From Enterobacteriaceae bacterium 4M9 (lineage in GTDB: Bacteria; Pseudomonadota; Gammaproteobacteria; Enterobacterales; Enterobacteriaceae): a stretch of 64,000 nt of DNA. The notes beneath the pieces are model-generated. The model was not told the origin of the DNA, searched no databases, and saw only the letters and a program-made list of their open reading frames with translations. The stretch covers positions 434,001 to 498,000 of the forward strand of contig JAADJJ010000001.1 in the NCBI GenBank assembly GCA_010092695.1, given 5' to 3'. The translations under genes and the position numbers were made by a program. Shown here in pieces: positions 10,027-17,083 of the stretch (position 1 is the first letter of the stretch; each line of letters starts with the position of its first letter).

Positions 10027-10854
10027 GTGAATGATTTAAGCGCTAAGAAAGACAGCTCTGTGACAGAGTTCACGTGCTACCGCCCGGTTTCCGTCCACAC
10101 CCGTACCTCGCTGGAGGCACCGGGCGAAGACTGGCTGGCCGAAGAAACGCCGGTTGCGCTGGTGTACAACGGTATCTCGCACGTGGTTATGATGGCCTCA
10201 CCCAAGGATCTGGAGGCGTTCGCGCTGGGCTTTTCACTCTCGGAAGGCATCATTGAATCGCCGCAGGAGATTTATGGCATGGATGTTGTGCCAGGCTGCG
10301 GTGGCATTGAGGTGCGCATTGAGTTATCCAGTCGCCGCTTTATGGGCCTTAAGGAGCGCCGCCGCCAGATGGCCGGGCGCACGGGCTGCGGCGTGTGTGG
10401 CGTGGAGCAGCTTAACGATATCGGTAAGCCGGTCACACCGTTGCCCTTCACCCAGCAATTTTCGCTGCATGTGCTCGACAGCGCATTAGGCCAGCTACGG
10501 CATTTTCAGCCGGTCGGCCAGCTTACCGGCTGCACCCACGTGGCGGCGTGGTTAACGCCGCAGGGTGAGATTGCCGGCGGGCACGAAGATGTGGGCCGTC
10601 ATGTGGCGCTCGATAAACTGCTGGGGCGGCGCAGCCGAGAAGGCTGGCACAGCGGCGCGGCGCTGGTATCCAGCCGCGCCAGCTATGAAATGGTGCAAAA
10701 GGCGGCAATGTGCGGCGTGGAAATCCTGTTTGCGGTCTCTGCCGCGACCTCGCTTGCAGTGCAGGTCGCTGAGCGCAGTAACCTGACGCTGGTGGGCTTT
10801 AGCAAACCGGGACGCGCCACGATTTATAGCCACCCGCAGCGCCTGGTGGAGTAA
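10027..10854 (+). CDS. fdhD: Formate dehydrogenase sulfurtransferase FdhD
   Basis: A 275-residue cytoplasmic protein that passes sulfur from IscS to the molybdenum cofactor of formate dehydrogenases. The paired cysteine motif RTGCGVCGVEQL and the VGRHVALDKLLGR block are present. The likely start is GTG 10027, although the N-terminal 30 residues differ from E. coli and the ribosome-binding site is weak. It is divergent from fdoG; the 155-bp gap holds a short inverted repeat TCCCCC/GGGGGA (9951-9956, 9965-9970). It converges with the next gene, with 5 bp between stops. Confidence 0.93.
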   Translation: MNDLSAKKDSSVTEFTCYRPVSVHTRTSLEAPGEDWLAEETPVALVYNGISHVVMMASPKDLEAFALGFSLSEGIIESPQEIYGMDVVPGCGGIEVRIELSSRRFMGLKERRRQMAGRTGCGVCGVEQLNDIGKPVTPLPFTQQFSLHVLDSALGQLRHFQPVGQLTGCTHVAAWLTPQGEIAGGHEDVGRHVALDKLLGRRSREGWHSGAALVSSRASYEMVQKAAMCGVEILFAVSAATSLAVQVAERSNLTLVGFSKPGRATIYSHPQRLVE

Positions 10855-10859
10855 GGCAT

Positions 10860-11414
10860 TCAAGCGGCGGCTGCATGAGTGAGGTAGCGGCCAATTACAT
10901 TGATATCTTCGTCGTTGTAATTCGCACTGATTTCCACATAGTGAATCCCGGCTTTGCGGCAGGCCTCTTTTTTAACCGCATCGCGTGCTGCGGCGTTAGC
11001 CTGGTAATGGCCGTTGCCCTGATATTCAACCACCACGCACGGCTTGCCGAATTTTGAAATAATCACAAAATCGGCGCGTTTGCTGTTGATGGAGCTGTGC
11101 GCCTGCGTGTCATCAGAACTGAGATAGACGCCCATGGCAACCTGCGGAAAAACGCGATACTCACTGTAGTTTTTCTGAAGATATGACTCCAGCTTGCGAA
11201 ACAAATAGAACTCTTGCTGGTTCATGAGTTTACGCTTATCAAACTCACTGTTAGCGACAAAATGAAGCTGGTCGCCAACATCGCTAACGCTGCGCGTTCG
11301 CGGTACAGCCTGAGGTTTTGGGAAGTATGAGCGTTTTTTGTTGCGGTTTTTATATAAATAAACAATGACCGCAATTAACAGAATAATAATGAAAGTTTGA
11401 ATATCCATATGCAT
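10860..11414 (-). CDS. DUF2726 membrane-anchored protein
   Basis: A 184-residue protein. One N-terminal transmembrane helix (FIIILLIAVIVYLY) is followed by a basic stretch and a DUF2726 domain (EFYLFRKLESYL...VFPQVAMGVYL...SINSKRADFVIISKFGKPCVVVEYQG). The DFVI...VVVEYQG core resembles restriction-endonuclease-like folds, so a nucleic-acid role is possible but unproven. ATG 11414 has AAGGAG five bases upstream and is preferred to the longer frame; ATG 11408 is a close alternative. Confidence 0.72.
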   Translation of the reverse strand: MHMDIQTFIIILLIAVIVYLYKNRNKKRSYFPKPQAVPRTRSVSDVGDQLHFVANSEFDKRKLMNQQEFYLFRKLESYLQKNYSEYRVFPQVAMGVYLSSDDTQAHSSINSKRADFVIISKFGKPCVVVEYQGNGHYQANAAARDAVKKEACRKAGIHYVEISANYNDEDINVIGRYLTHAAAA

Positions 11415-11769
11415 TCCTGCTCCTTTTATCCTGCCGTTATCATTAATACTTTTTAATGTAATTGCAATCTCGGTGAGGCGGTTGTATCTCGCGTAACGAG
11501 AAATTGTTAGCGGTAAAAGGGGAATGCAGGGCAATAGTGGCAGGAAAAGAAAATGACTGCGTTATCAATGACGCTGCGTAACTGGATGGCGCCAGATGAA
11601 TCCCTGTATTGCGCTAAATTGGCCATGGAGTCAAAAGACGTGGGCGGGGCAACCTGCAACGGCTCGCGCGTTAACCGACCGGCTGGCAAAAAGCGCGGGA
11701 AGCCCCGGATTGTGTTCACATTTTTGCCAACAATCAGTCAGAGAATAACCGCACAAACTGTGTGGCACG

Positions 11770-11805
11770 GATAAACATTTTCAATATCATTTAATTAACT
11801 ATAAT
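11770..11805 (+). promoter_or_regulatory. sodA promoter with Fur-box-like site
   Basis: GATAAACATTTTCAATATC (11770-11788) matches the Fur-box pattern and overlaps the -35 region. TATAAT is at 11800-11805, and ATAATGAACC with a leader like that of E. coli sodA follows. This predicts iron-dependent repression by Fur. The remaining 11415-11769 stretch upstream shows no credible gene; SoxS, ArcA or FNR sites were not resolved. Confidence 0.8.
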
Positions 11806-11866
11806 GAACCGACTGCTCACGCGGCGTTAACACCCCTGCCGCCCGACAATTATGGAGATGAAGATT

Positions 11867-12487
11867 ATGAGTTATACACTGCCATCCCTGCCGTACGCGT
11901 ACGACGCTCTTGAGCCGCACTTAGACAAGCAGACGATGGAAATCCATCACAGCAAACACCATCAGGCTTACGTTAACAATGCCAACGCCGCGCTGGAAAG
12001 CCTGCCGGAGCTGGCTGCTCTGCCGGTTGAAGAACTCATTGCTAAACTGGACCAGGTTCCGGCGGACAAAAAAGGCGCGCTGCGTAACAACGCTGGCGGC
12101 CACGCTAACCACAGCCTGTTCTGGAAAGGTCTGAAAAAAGGCACCACGCTGCAGGGCGACCTGAAAGCGGCCATTGAGCGCGACTTCGGTAGCGTTGATA
12201 AATTCAAAGAAGAGTTTGAAAAAGCTGCGGCTACCCGCTTTGGTTCAGGCTGGGCGTGGCTGGTCCTTAAAGACGGCAAACTGGCCGTGACCTCTACTGC
12301 CAACCAGGACAGCCCGCTGATGGGCGAAGCGGTTTCTGGCACCTCCGGCTACCCGATCCTGGGCCTGGACGTGTGGGAGCATGCGTACTACCTGAAATTC
12401 CAGAACCGTCGCCCGGACTACATCAAAGAGTTCTGGAACGTGGTGAACTGGGACGAAGCGGCAGCGCGTTTTGCTGCTAAAAAATAA
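11867..12487 (+). CDS. sodA: Manganese superoxide dismutase
   Basis: A 206-residue cytosolic enzyme that converts superoxide to hydrogen peroxide and oxygen. It has the E. coli SodA length. MSYTLPSLPYAYDALEPHLD is the family N-terminus; metal ligands include His27, the histidine in NNAGGHANHSLFW, and Asp/His in DVWEHAYY. ATG 11867 is chosen over an in-frame ATG five codons upstream because it gives the conserved start and follows GGAGATGAAGATT. Confidence 0.97.
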   Translation: MSYTLPSLPYAYDALEPHLDKQTMEIHHSKHHQAYVNNANAALESLPELAALPVEELIAKLDQVPADKKGALRNNAGGHANHSLFWKGLKKGTTLQGDLKAAIERDFGSVDKFKEEFEKAAATRFGSGWAWLVLKDGKLAVTSTANQDSPLMGEAVSGTSGYPILGLDVWEHAYYLKFQNRRPDYIKEFWNVVNWDEAAARFAAKK

Positions 12488-12518
12488 TCGCCCCGGGCGA
12501 TTATGTAATTGAATAAGG

Positions 12519-12543
12519 GCGGGCCAACAGGCTCGCTTTTTTT
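12519..12543 (+). terminator. sodA terminator
   Basis: Stem GCGGGCC / GGCTCGC around AACA, followed by seven T. A shorter perfect palindrome overlaps the stop codon just upstream (AATCGCCC / GGGCGATT). Confidence 0.85.
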
Positions 12544-12567
12544 ATATCCGATATCAAGGAGCGGCAG

Positions 12568-13242
12568 ATGCGCTATCCGGTACAGGTCTACGTCGGCAAG
12601 GTTCGCGATTTCCCCGGCAGCCGCCCGAGTGCCATTGAGAAGTCGTTAGTAGACGGTGAGCTTATGTTGCGTGCTACCGGGCTTGCGGGCGACGCTCAGG
12701 CAGAAGAGGCCATTCACGGCGGCGTGGACCGCGCGCTGTGTCATTATCCGCGTGAACATTACGCCCAGTGGCAGCGAGAGTTTCCCGAGCAGGCTGACTT
12801 CTTTAGCGCCCCGGCGTTCGGCGAGAATCTCTCTACCGAGGGCATGACCGAGCGTGATGTCTACATCGGTGATATTTACCGCTGGGGTGAGGCGCTGATT
12901 CAGGTCACCCAGCCGCGTTCGCCGTGCTTTAAGCTCAATTTTCACTCTGACGTGAGCGACTTAAGCCAGCTTATGCAGGACAGCGGCCGTGTCGGCTGGC
13001 TGTACCGCGTGGTTGCCGGTGGCCTGGTCAGCAGCGAGGCGCCGCTGGAGCTGGCCTCGCGCCTGAGCGATGTCAGCGTGTATGACGCTGCCGCCATCGC
13101 CTGGCACCTGCCGTTTGACGACGATGAATACCACCGCCTGCTCAGTGCCGCCGGGCTTGCGGTAAGCTGGACGAAGACCATACAGAAGCGGCGCATCAGC
13201 GGCAAAATAGAGCGCTTTGAAAGAAGGCTGTTTGGGAAGTAG
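12568..13242 (+). CDS. yiiM: MOSC-domain 6-hydroxyaminopurine reductase YiiM
   Basis: A 224-residue MOSC-domain protein. The family binds molybdenum cofactor and in E. coli detoxifies N-hydroxylated base analogues. AIHGGVDRALCHY and AFGENLSTEGM are typical MOSC blocks, and Cys120 in PRSPCFKL fits the metal ligand. A C-terminal helical 3-alpha-like region ends KRRISGKIERFERRLFGK. It follows sodA after a terminator, the same sodA-yiiM neighbourhood as in related genera. Confidence 0.9.
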   Translation: MRYPVQVYVGKVRDFPGSRPSAIEKSLVDGELMLRATGLAGDAQAEEAIHGGVDRALCHYPREHYAQWQREFPEQADFFSAPAFGENLSTEGMTERDVYIGDIYRWGEALIQVTQPRSPCFKLNFHSDVSDLSQLMQDSGRVGWLYRVVAGGLVSSEAPLELASRLSDVSVYDAAAIAWHLPFDDDEYHRLLSAAGLAVSWTKTIQKRRISGKIERFERRLFGK

Positions 13243-13280
13243 AGCCAGACCCACGCTTGCTATTTCTCCTTTTCTTACCT

Positions 13281-13314
13281 AAAATCACCTCAATTTCTTG
13301 TGATTTTGAGGTGA
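13281..13314. promoter_or_regulatory. Overlapping inverted repeats before the Fic gene
   Basis: Two nested perfect 8-bp repeats lie just before the start codon: AAAATCAC (13281-13288) with GTGATTTT (13300-13307), and TCACCTCA (13285-13292) with TGAGGTGA (13307-13314). The right arm overlaps the ribosome-binding site (GAGGTGAAGA). Protein binding or RNA folding here would block translation or transcription of fic. Confidence 0.55.
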
Positions 13315-13317
13315 AGA

Positions 13318-14679
13318 GTGAAGATAACACATCCACCATCCCAGACAGGGATCCCCGGCATCACCGAGGATCTGATTGTTGAATATCTGGCTGAGTATCG
13401 CTGGAAAGGGACGCCATATCTTCACTACGATCAGTTGCGCCATCGTGTGCATGGCAAAGAAAAACGTGATGCATTATGGGAGCGCATCAGATTCGCTCGG
13501 GTACTTTCCTCACAGTGGATAAAGTGTCTGGGGGACATTGAGACCGGTATTCTCAATGCCACTGCGACTATCCAAAAATCCTGCTCCATCGTTGACCGAC
13601 TCACCTCATCGGCGGCGGAAACCGAACGTTATGAAAAGCTGGACGCCTCTGATTATCTTATGGACGAGCTAAAAGCAGCGGAATCCATTGCCTCCAGCCA
13701 GCTTGAAGGCGCTGCCACCACCAGCCGGGTGGCGCTGGAAATGATTAAGGTTTCCCGCAAACCGCGTGATGAAAGTGAACAGATGATCATGGGAAACTGG
13801 CGGCTGATGCAGTATGTGTCCGAGCGCGGCAACCGTGATTTTGATGTCAGTGAATTATTGAATATACATCGCAAGGCGGTTGAAGGGATTGATGACGCGA
13901 AATATACCCCAGGCCAGTTAAGAACGGATGACGATGATGTCGCGGTGGTGGACCATGAAGGGAATATTATCCACACACCGCCGCCAGCGGATAGGTTGCA
14001 GGATGCATTACAAAGCTTGTGTGATTTTATTAATACGCCGCATGAAACGGCTGAGGATGAAAGCTGGCTGCACCCGCTGGTCAAGGGCTGTATCATCCAC
14101 TTCACTATTGGCTATCTGCATCCGTTTAACGACGGTAACGGTCGCACCGCCCGCGCGCTGTTTTACTGGTATATGCTCAAGTGCGGCTATACCGCGTTTC
14201 GCTACATTTCCATCAGTAAGCTGCTGAAAAATGCGCCTGCCCAATATGTGAAGGCGTATCTGTATACCGAAACAGACAATATGGACCTGACTTACTTCGT
14301 GAATTACCAGTGCGAAATCGTCAGCCGCGCCGTGCGCGAATATATCGATTATATCCAGCAGATTATGGAAACGCGTGCCGAGCTTAAGCAGTGGCTGTAC
14401 GAGTCGGGGATTTACGCGGACCTCAACGCCCGCCAGCGCGATCTCGCGACCGTGGCGCTGAACCAGCCTGGCGTGCTGTTTACCGCCGCTGAAGTGCGTG
14501 ACCGGATGAAGGTGTCAGAAAATACCGCCCGCGACGACCTGAAAAAACTCACCGCGCTGGGGCTGATGCAGAGCATGAAAGAAGGGAAAGGCAACGTCTA
14601 CCTTTCCCCGAAAAGCCTTCATGAACTCAAGAAATGGAGCAACCGCCTGGCAGAGCCGCGCTCGGCGCAGGACTGGTAG
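13318..14679 (+). CDS. Fic-domain protein with C-terminal winged helix
   Basis: A 453-residue cytosolic protein, start GTG 13318. The Fic catalytic motif HPFNDGNGR lies at residues 268-276 (His268), as in AMP-transferases that modify target proteins using ATP. An inhibitory motif of the (S/T)xxxE(G/N) type is present at Ser126-Glu130-Gly131 (SSQLEG), so activity is probably self-restrained. The C-terminus (about 393-445) is a winged helix (EVRDRMKVSENTARDDLKKLTALGL) that could bind the repeat just upstream. The target is unknown. It sits alone between yiiM and yibL, converging with yibL 2 bp away. Confidence 0.88.
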   Translation: MKITHPPSQTGIPGITEDLIVEYLAEYRWKGTPYLHYDQLRHRVHGKEKRDALWERIRFARVLSSQWIKCLGDIETGILNATATIQKSCSIVDRLTSSAAETERYEKLDASDYLMDELKAAESIASSQLEGAATTSRVALEMIKVSRKPRDESEQMIMGNWRLMQYVSERGNRDFDVSELLNIHRKAVEGIDDAKYTPGQLRTDDDDVAVVDHEGNIIHTPPPADRLQDALQSLCDFINTPHETAEDESWLHPLVKGCIIHFTIGYLHPFNDGNGRTARALFYWYMLKCGYTAFRYISISKLLKNAPAQYVKAYLYTETDNMDLTYFVNYQCEIVSRAVREYIDYIQQIMETRAELKQWLYESGIYADLNARQRDLATVALNQPGVLFTAAEVRDRMKVSENTARDDLKKLTALGLMQSMKEGKGNVYLSPKSLHELKKWSNRLAEPRSAQDW

Positions 14680-14681
14680 CC

Positions 14682-15044
14682 TCAGAATTTAGTTGGGGCG
14701 TAGCCGGTCATCTCTTTAAGGCCCATTTCGCGGCCCAGTGCGGTCATGGGGTGCACAACAATAATGCCGCGCACGCTTTTCTTAAGCTTGCCCATATCCG
14801 CCTGCTCTTTTTTAGTGATAGGGCGGCTGAAGGCCATTTTCACCAGTTTCTGCGCTTCTTTACTGAGCTTTTCGCTGCGCACGTCGTGCAGACGGGCGAT
14901 TTCGGTTTCAAGCGTGGTTTTCTCTTTTTCCAGCTCAGCGTATTTTTCAGCGTGTTCAACCAGCGACAGAGAAGCCATCTGGTGGCGCACGGCGTCCAGA
15001 CGGTCGCTCAGGCGCTTAATTTCGTTTTTTTCGATCTCTTTCAT
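14682..15044 (-). CDS. yibL: Ribosome-associated protein YibL
   Basis: A 120-residue protein that closely matches E. coli YibL over its whole length (MKEIEKNEIKRLSDRLDAVR, KEQADMGKLKKSVRGIIVVH, MTALGREMGLKEMTG). The N-terminal half is a charged coiled coil. The E. coli protein has been found with ribosomal subunits; its precise job is not settled. It lies downstream of mtlR in the same direction, as in E. coli. Confidence 0.92.
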   Translation of the reverse strand: MKEIEKNEIKRLSDRLDAVRHQMASLSLVEHAEKYAELEKEKTTLETEIARLHDVRSEKLSKEAQKLVKMAFSRPITKKEQADMGKLKKSVRGIIVVHPMTALGREMGLKEMTGYAPTKF

Positions 15045-15114
15045 GATTTTTCGCGATAGTTAGCCCGACAGGGCGGCAAGGATACACCAGAGTGTAGCGT
15101 AAGGGGGAAAACGA

Positions 15115-15648
15115 TTATTTGCGGAAGGCTTTTTTTAAGCCGATCCGGGCGATCAGCTCAGTAAGGGAAAGCACCATTGTGGAGCGGACTATCTGCTGAT
15201 AGCGCTGGCTCTGCATGGCGGCAAGCTCAGCATCCTCAACCGGCGTGGGCGGCGGCGGCAGGGCGTTCACGCAGTGCAGTTCGCCAAAAGGGCCAAGCAT
15301 TTCATCGTCAGTAAATGCGTAATCGTTGCCGTCGTGGTTCAACTCTTCGCGCAGTGCCATCAATAGCTCGCAGTCTTCGTATTCTGCGCGCGTAATCACG
15401 CCCAGCCCGTAAACCAGCTTCAGGCGTACCGACAGATCCCCCAGCGGCCCGTTGCCGTCAAGTAACGGCTCAACGGCGTACTTCACGGCGTAATCGTCTT
15501 TGCGAAAAACCTGCACGACCAGATTATTGACCGCTTCAGTGAGCAATCCGACCGAGGCAATGAGCAGGCTCCTGACGCTGTTGCCTGCGTTCAACCGCTC
15601 CAGCACGCGGTTTTCAAAGGCCTGTGTTTCTTCCATTTGTGCCTGCAT
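15115..15648 (-). CDS. mtlR: Mannitol operon repressor MtlR
   Basis: A 177-residue repressor of the mannitol genes. It has the conserved core KDDYAVKYAVEPLLDGNGPLG, LREELNHDGNDYAF and TMVLSLTELIARIGLKKAFRK. Compared with E. coli MtlR (195 residues) the N-terminus is short. The codons upstream of ATG 15648 still spell a matching RPNN..SDM stretch but run into an in-frame TGA, so the original start seems lost. No good ribosome-binding site precedes ATG 15648. The gap to mtlD is 158 bp and holds a strong stem-loop (GGCAGCAC 15726-15733 with GTGCTGCC 15752-15759). Confidence 0.88.
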   Translation of the reverse strand: MQAQMEETQAFENRVLERLNAGNSVRSLLIASVGLLTEAVNNLVVQVFRKDDYAVKYAVEPLLDGNGPLGDLSVRLKLVYGLGVITRAEYEDCELLMALREELNHDGNDYAFTDDEMLGPFGELHCVNALPPPPTPVEDAELAAMQSQRYQQIVRSTMVLSLTELIARIGLKKAFRK

Positions 15649-15806
15649 ATCTGAAAAAAAGTTATTCGGGCGCGGTGTCAGCGGCCTGGCCTGTCAGAAC
15701 TGTCTTGTCTGCCCTATTGAACTCAGGCAGCACCCCAAACCCGGTTTGCGAGTGCTGCCCGTACCAAACGGCGCGATGACCCGGTGCTTACTCGCGCCTG
15801 AAGGTG

Positions 15807-16955
15807 TTACGCCTGCGCATTGTAAGCGTTCACCGCCTCGGTGACGACAGCGCTGTCGGCGTCCAGCCCGGAAATCTGTGCCAGCGTATCACGCGGGCCT
15901 TTTTCTGCCAGCAGTTGTGCCAACTCCTGCGCCTGTGGGTCTTCCGGGCTGTGGTAGTGCAGCCCAGCGGCGATACCTTTTACCAGACTGGCGTGCGGCA
16001 GGCCATACTCCAGCGTGCCGAGCAGCGGCTTAATCAGACGATCGCCGGCGCTCAGTTTACGCAGCGGCTGGCGGCCCACGCGCTCTACGTCGTCTTTCAG
16101 GTACGGATTTTCAAAGCGACTTAGAATCTTCTGGATATAGGCCGCGTGTTTCGCTGCATCAAAACCATAACGGCGAATCAGCACCGCGCCGCTCTCTTCC
16201 ATCGCGCTTTGCACCACGGCACGCACGTTGTTATCGAGGATGGCATCGCGAATGGTACGGTGTCCGGCCTGCTGGCCCAGCCAGGCGGTAATGGCGTGAC
16301 CGGTGTTCAGCGTAAACAGCTTACGCTCGACAAACGCCATCAGGTTGTCGGTTGGCTCCATGCCGGGAATGGCGGGGAGCTGACCTTTGAACTGGGTTTT
16401 ATCCACAATCCATTCGCTGAAGGTTTCAACGGTGACAGCCAGCGGGTCGCTGTCGGCAGATTCGGACGGCGGCACGATGCGGTCAACGGCGGAGTCCACA
16501 AAGCCCACGTGCGCTTCAGTCCAGCCCTGGTCATCAGCCCCGAGCGCCTTCAGCACGTGATCTTTAAGTTGCGAGGTACCGCGCACCATGTTTTCACAGG
16601 CGATGATATTCAACGGGCGTTCGTTGCCTGCGGCGCGGCGCTTGACCAGACCTTTGGCAATGGCAGGCGCGATGCGCTCCAGCACCACCGGACCAACGGC
16701 GGTGGTGATAAGGTCCACGTCGGCAATCAGGTCGATAACCTCATCACCGATGCTGCTCACGGCGTTGACGTTAGACACCGTGTCGATTTGCTCTTGCTCA
16801 CCGACGACATGCACCTGGTAGCTGTGGCGGGCATTCAGCGCATCCAGTACGGCCTGGTTCACATCGGCAAACGTCAGTTCGATACCGGCATCTGCCAGCA
16901 GTTTACCGATAAAACCACGCCCGATATTCCCTGCGCCGAAATGTAATGCTTTCAT
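15807..16955 (-). CDS. mtlD: Mannitol-1-phosphate 5-dehydrogenase
   Basis: A 382-residue cytosolic enzyme that oxidises mannitol 1-phosphate to fructose 6-phosphate with NAD+. The N-terminal nucleotide-binding motif is HFGAGNIGRGFIG; the catalytic region is VERKLFTLNTGHA. ATG 16955 gives the E. coli start and length, with AAGG eight bases upstream; a GTG three codons earlier is less likely. It is the second gene after mtlA. Confidence 0.96.
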   Translation of the reverse strand: MKALHFGAGNIGRGFIGKLLADAGIELTFADVNQAVLDALNARHSYQVHVVGEQEQIDTVSNVNAVSSIGDEVIDLIADVDLITTAVGPVVLERIAPAIAKGLVKRRAAGNERPLNIIACENMVRGTSQLKDHVLKALGADDQGWTEAHVGFVDSAVDRIVPPSESADSDPLAVTVETFSEWIVDKTQFKGQLPAIPGMEPTDNLMAFVERKLFTLNTGHAITAWLGQQAGHRTIRDAILDNNVRAVVQSAMEESGAVLIRRYGFDAAKHAAYIQKILSRFENPYLKDDVERVGRQPLRKLSAGDRLIKPLLGTLEYGLPHASLVKGIAAGLHYHSPEDPQAQELAQLLAEKGPRDTLAQISGLDADSAVVTEAVNAYNAQA

Positions 16956-16981
16956 AGTCTGCACCTTCTTAAATTGACTGA

Positions 16982-17044
16982 CCCTGAGAGGGCTGGGGTG
17001 AGGCGTTGCCCTGACCCTAACCCTCTCCCCTAAGGGAGAGGTTG
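16982..17044. repeat. Intergenic palindromic repeat between mtlD and mtlA
   Basis: The mtlD-mtlA gap holds a CCTGAGAGGGCTGGGGTGAG block followed by CCTAACCCTCTCCC and GGGAGAGG arms. Such CTCTCCC/GGGAGAG intergenic palindromes are scattered in many enterobacterial genomes. It may affect mRNA stability between the two genes. No second copy was noted in this window. Confidence 0.5.
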
Positions 17045-17050
17045 ATACGA

Positions 17051-17077
17051 AAAAGGGAAGCGGCGTGGCCGCTTCCC
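17051..17077 (-). terminator. Terminator or attenuator after mtlA
   Basis: A perfect 10-bp stem GGGAAGCGGC / GCCGCTTCCC around a 3-nt loop. On the minus strand it is followed by TTTTTCG, 7 bp after the mtlA stop. It probably makes mtlD and mtlR expression lower than mtlA. Confidence 0.75.
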
Positions 17078-17083
17078 TCAGGT

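Noticed and set aside
11553..11774. 73-codon frame upstream of sodA
   Set aside because: It runs into the Fur-box/promoter region of sodA and has no domain; likely chance.
13318..14679. Fic toxin of a two-gene toxin-antitoxin pair
   Set aside because: No small antitoxin gene lies before or after it; the inhibitory motif is inside the same protein.
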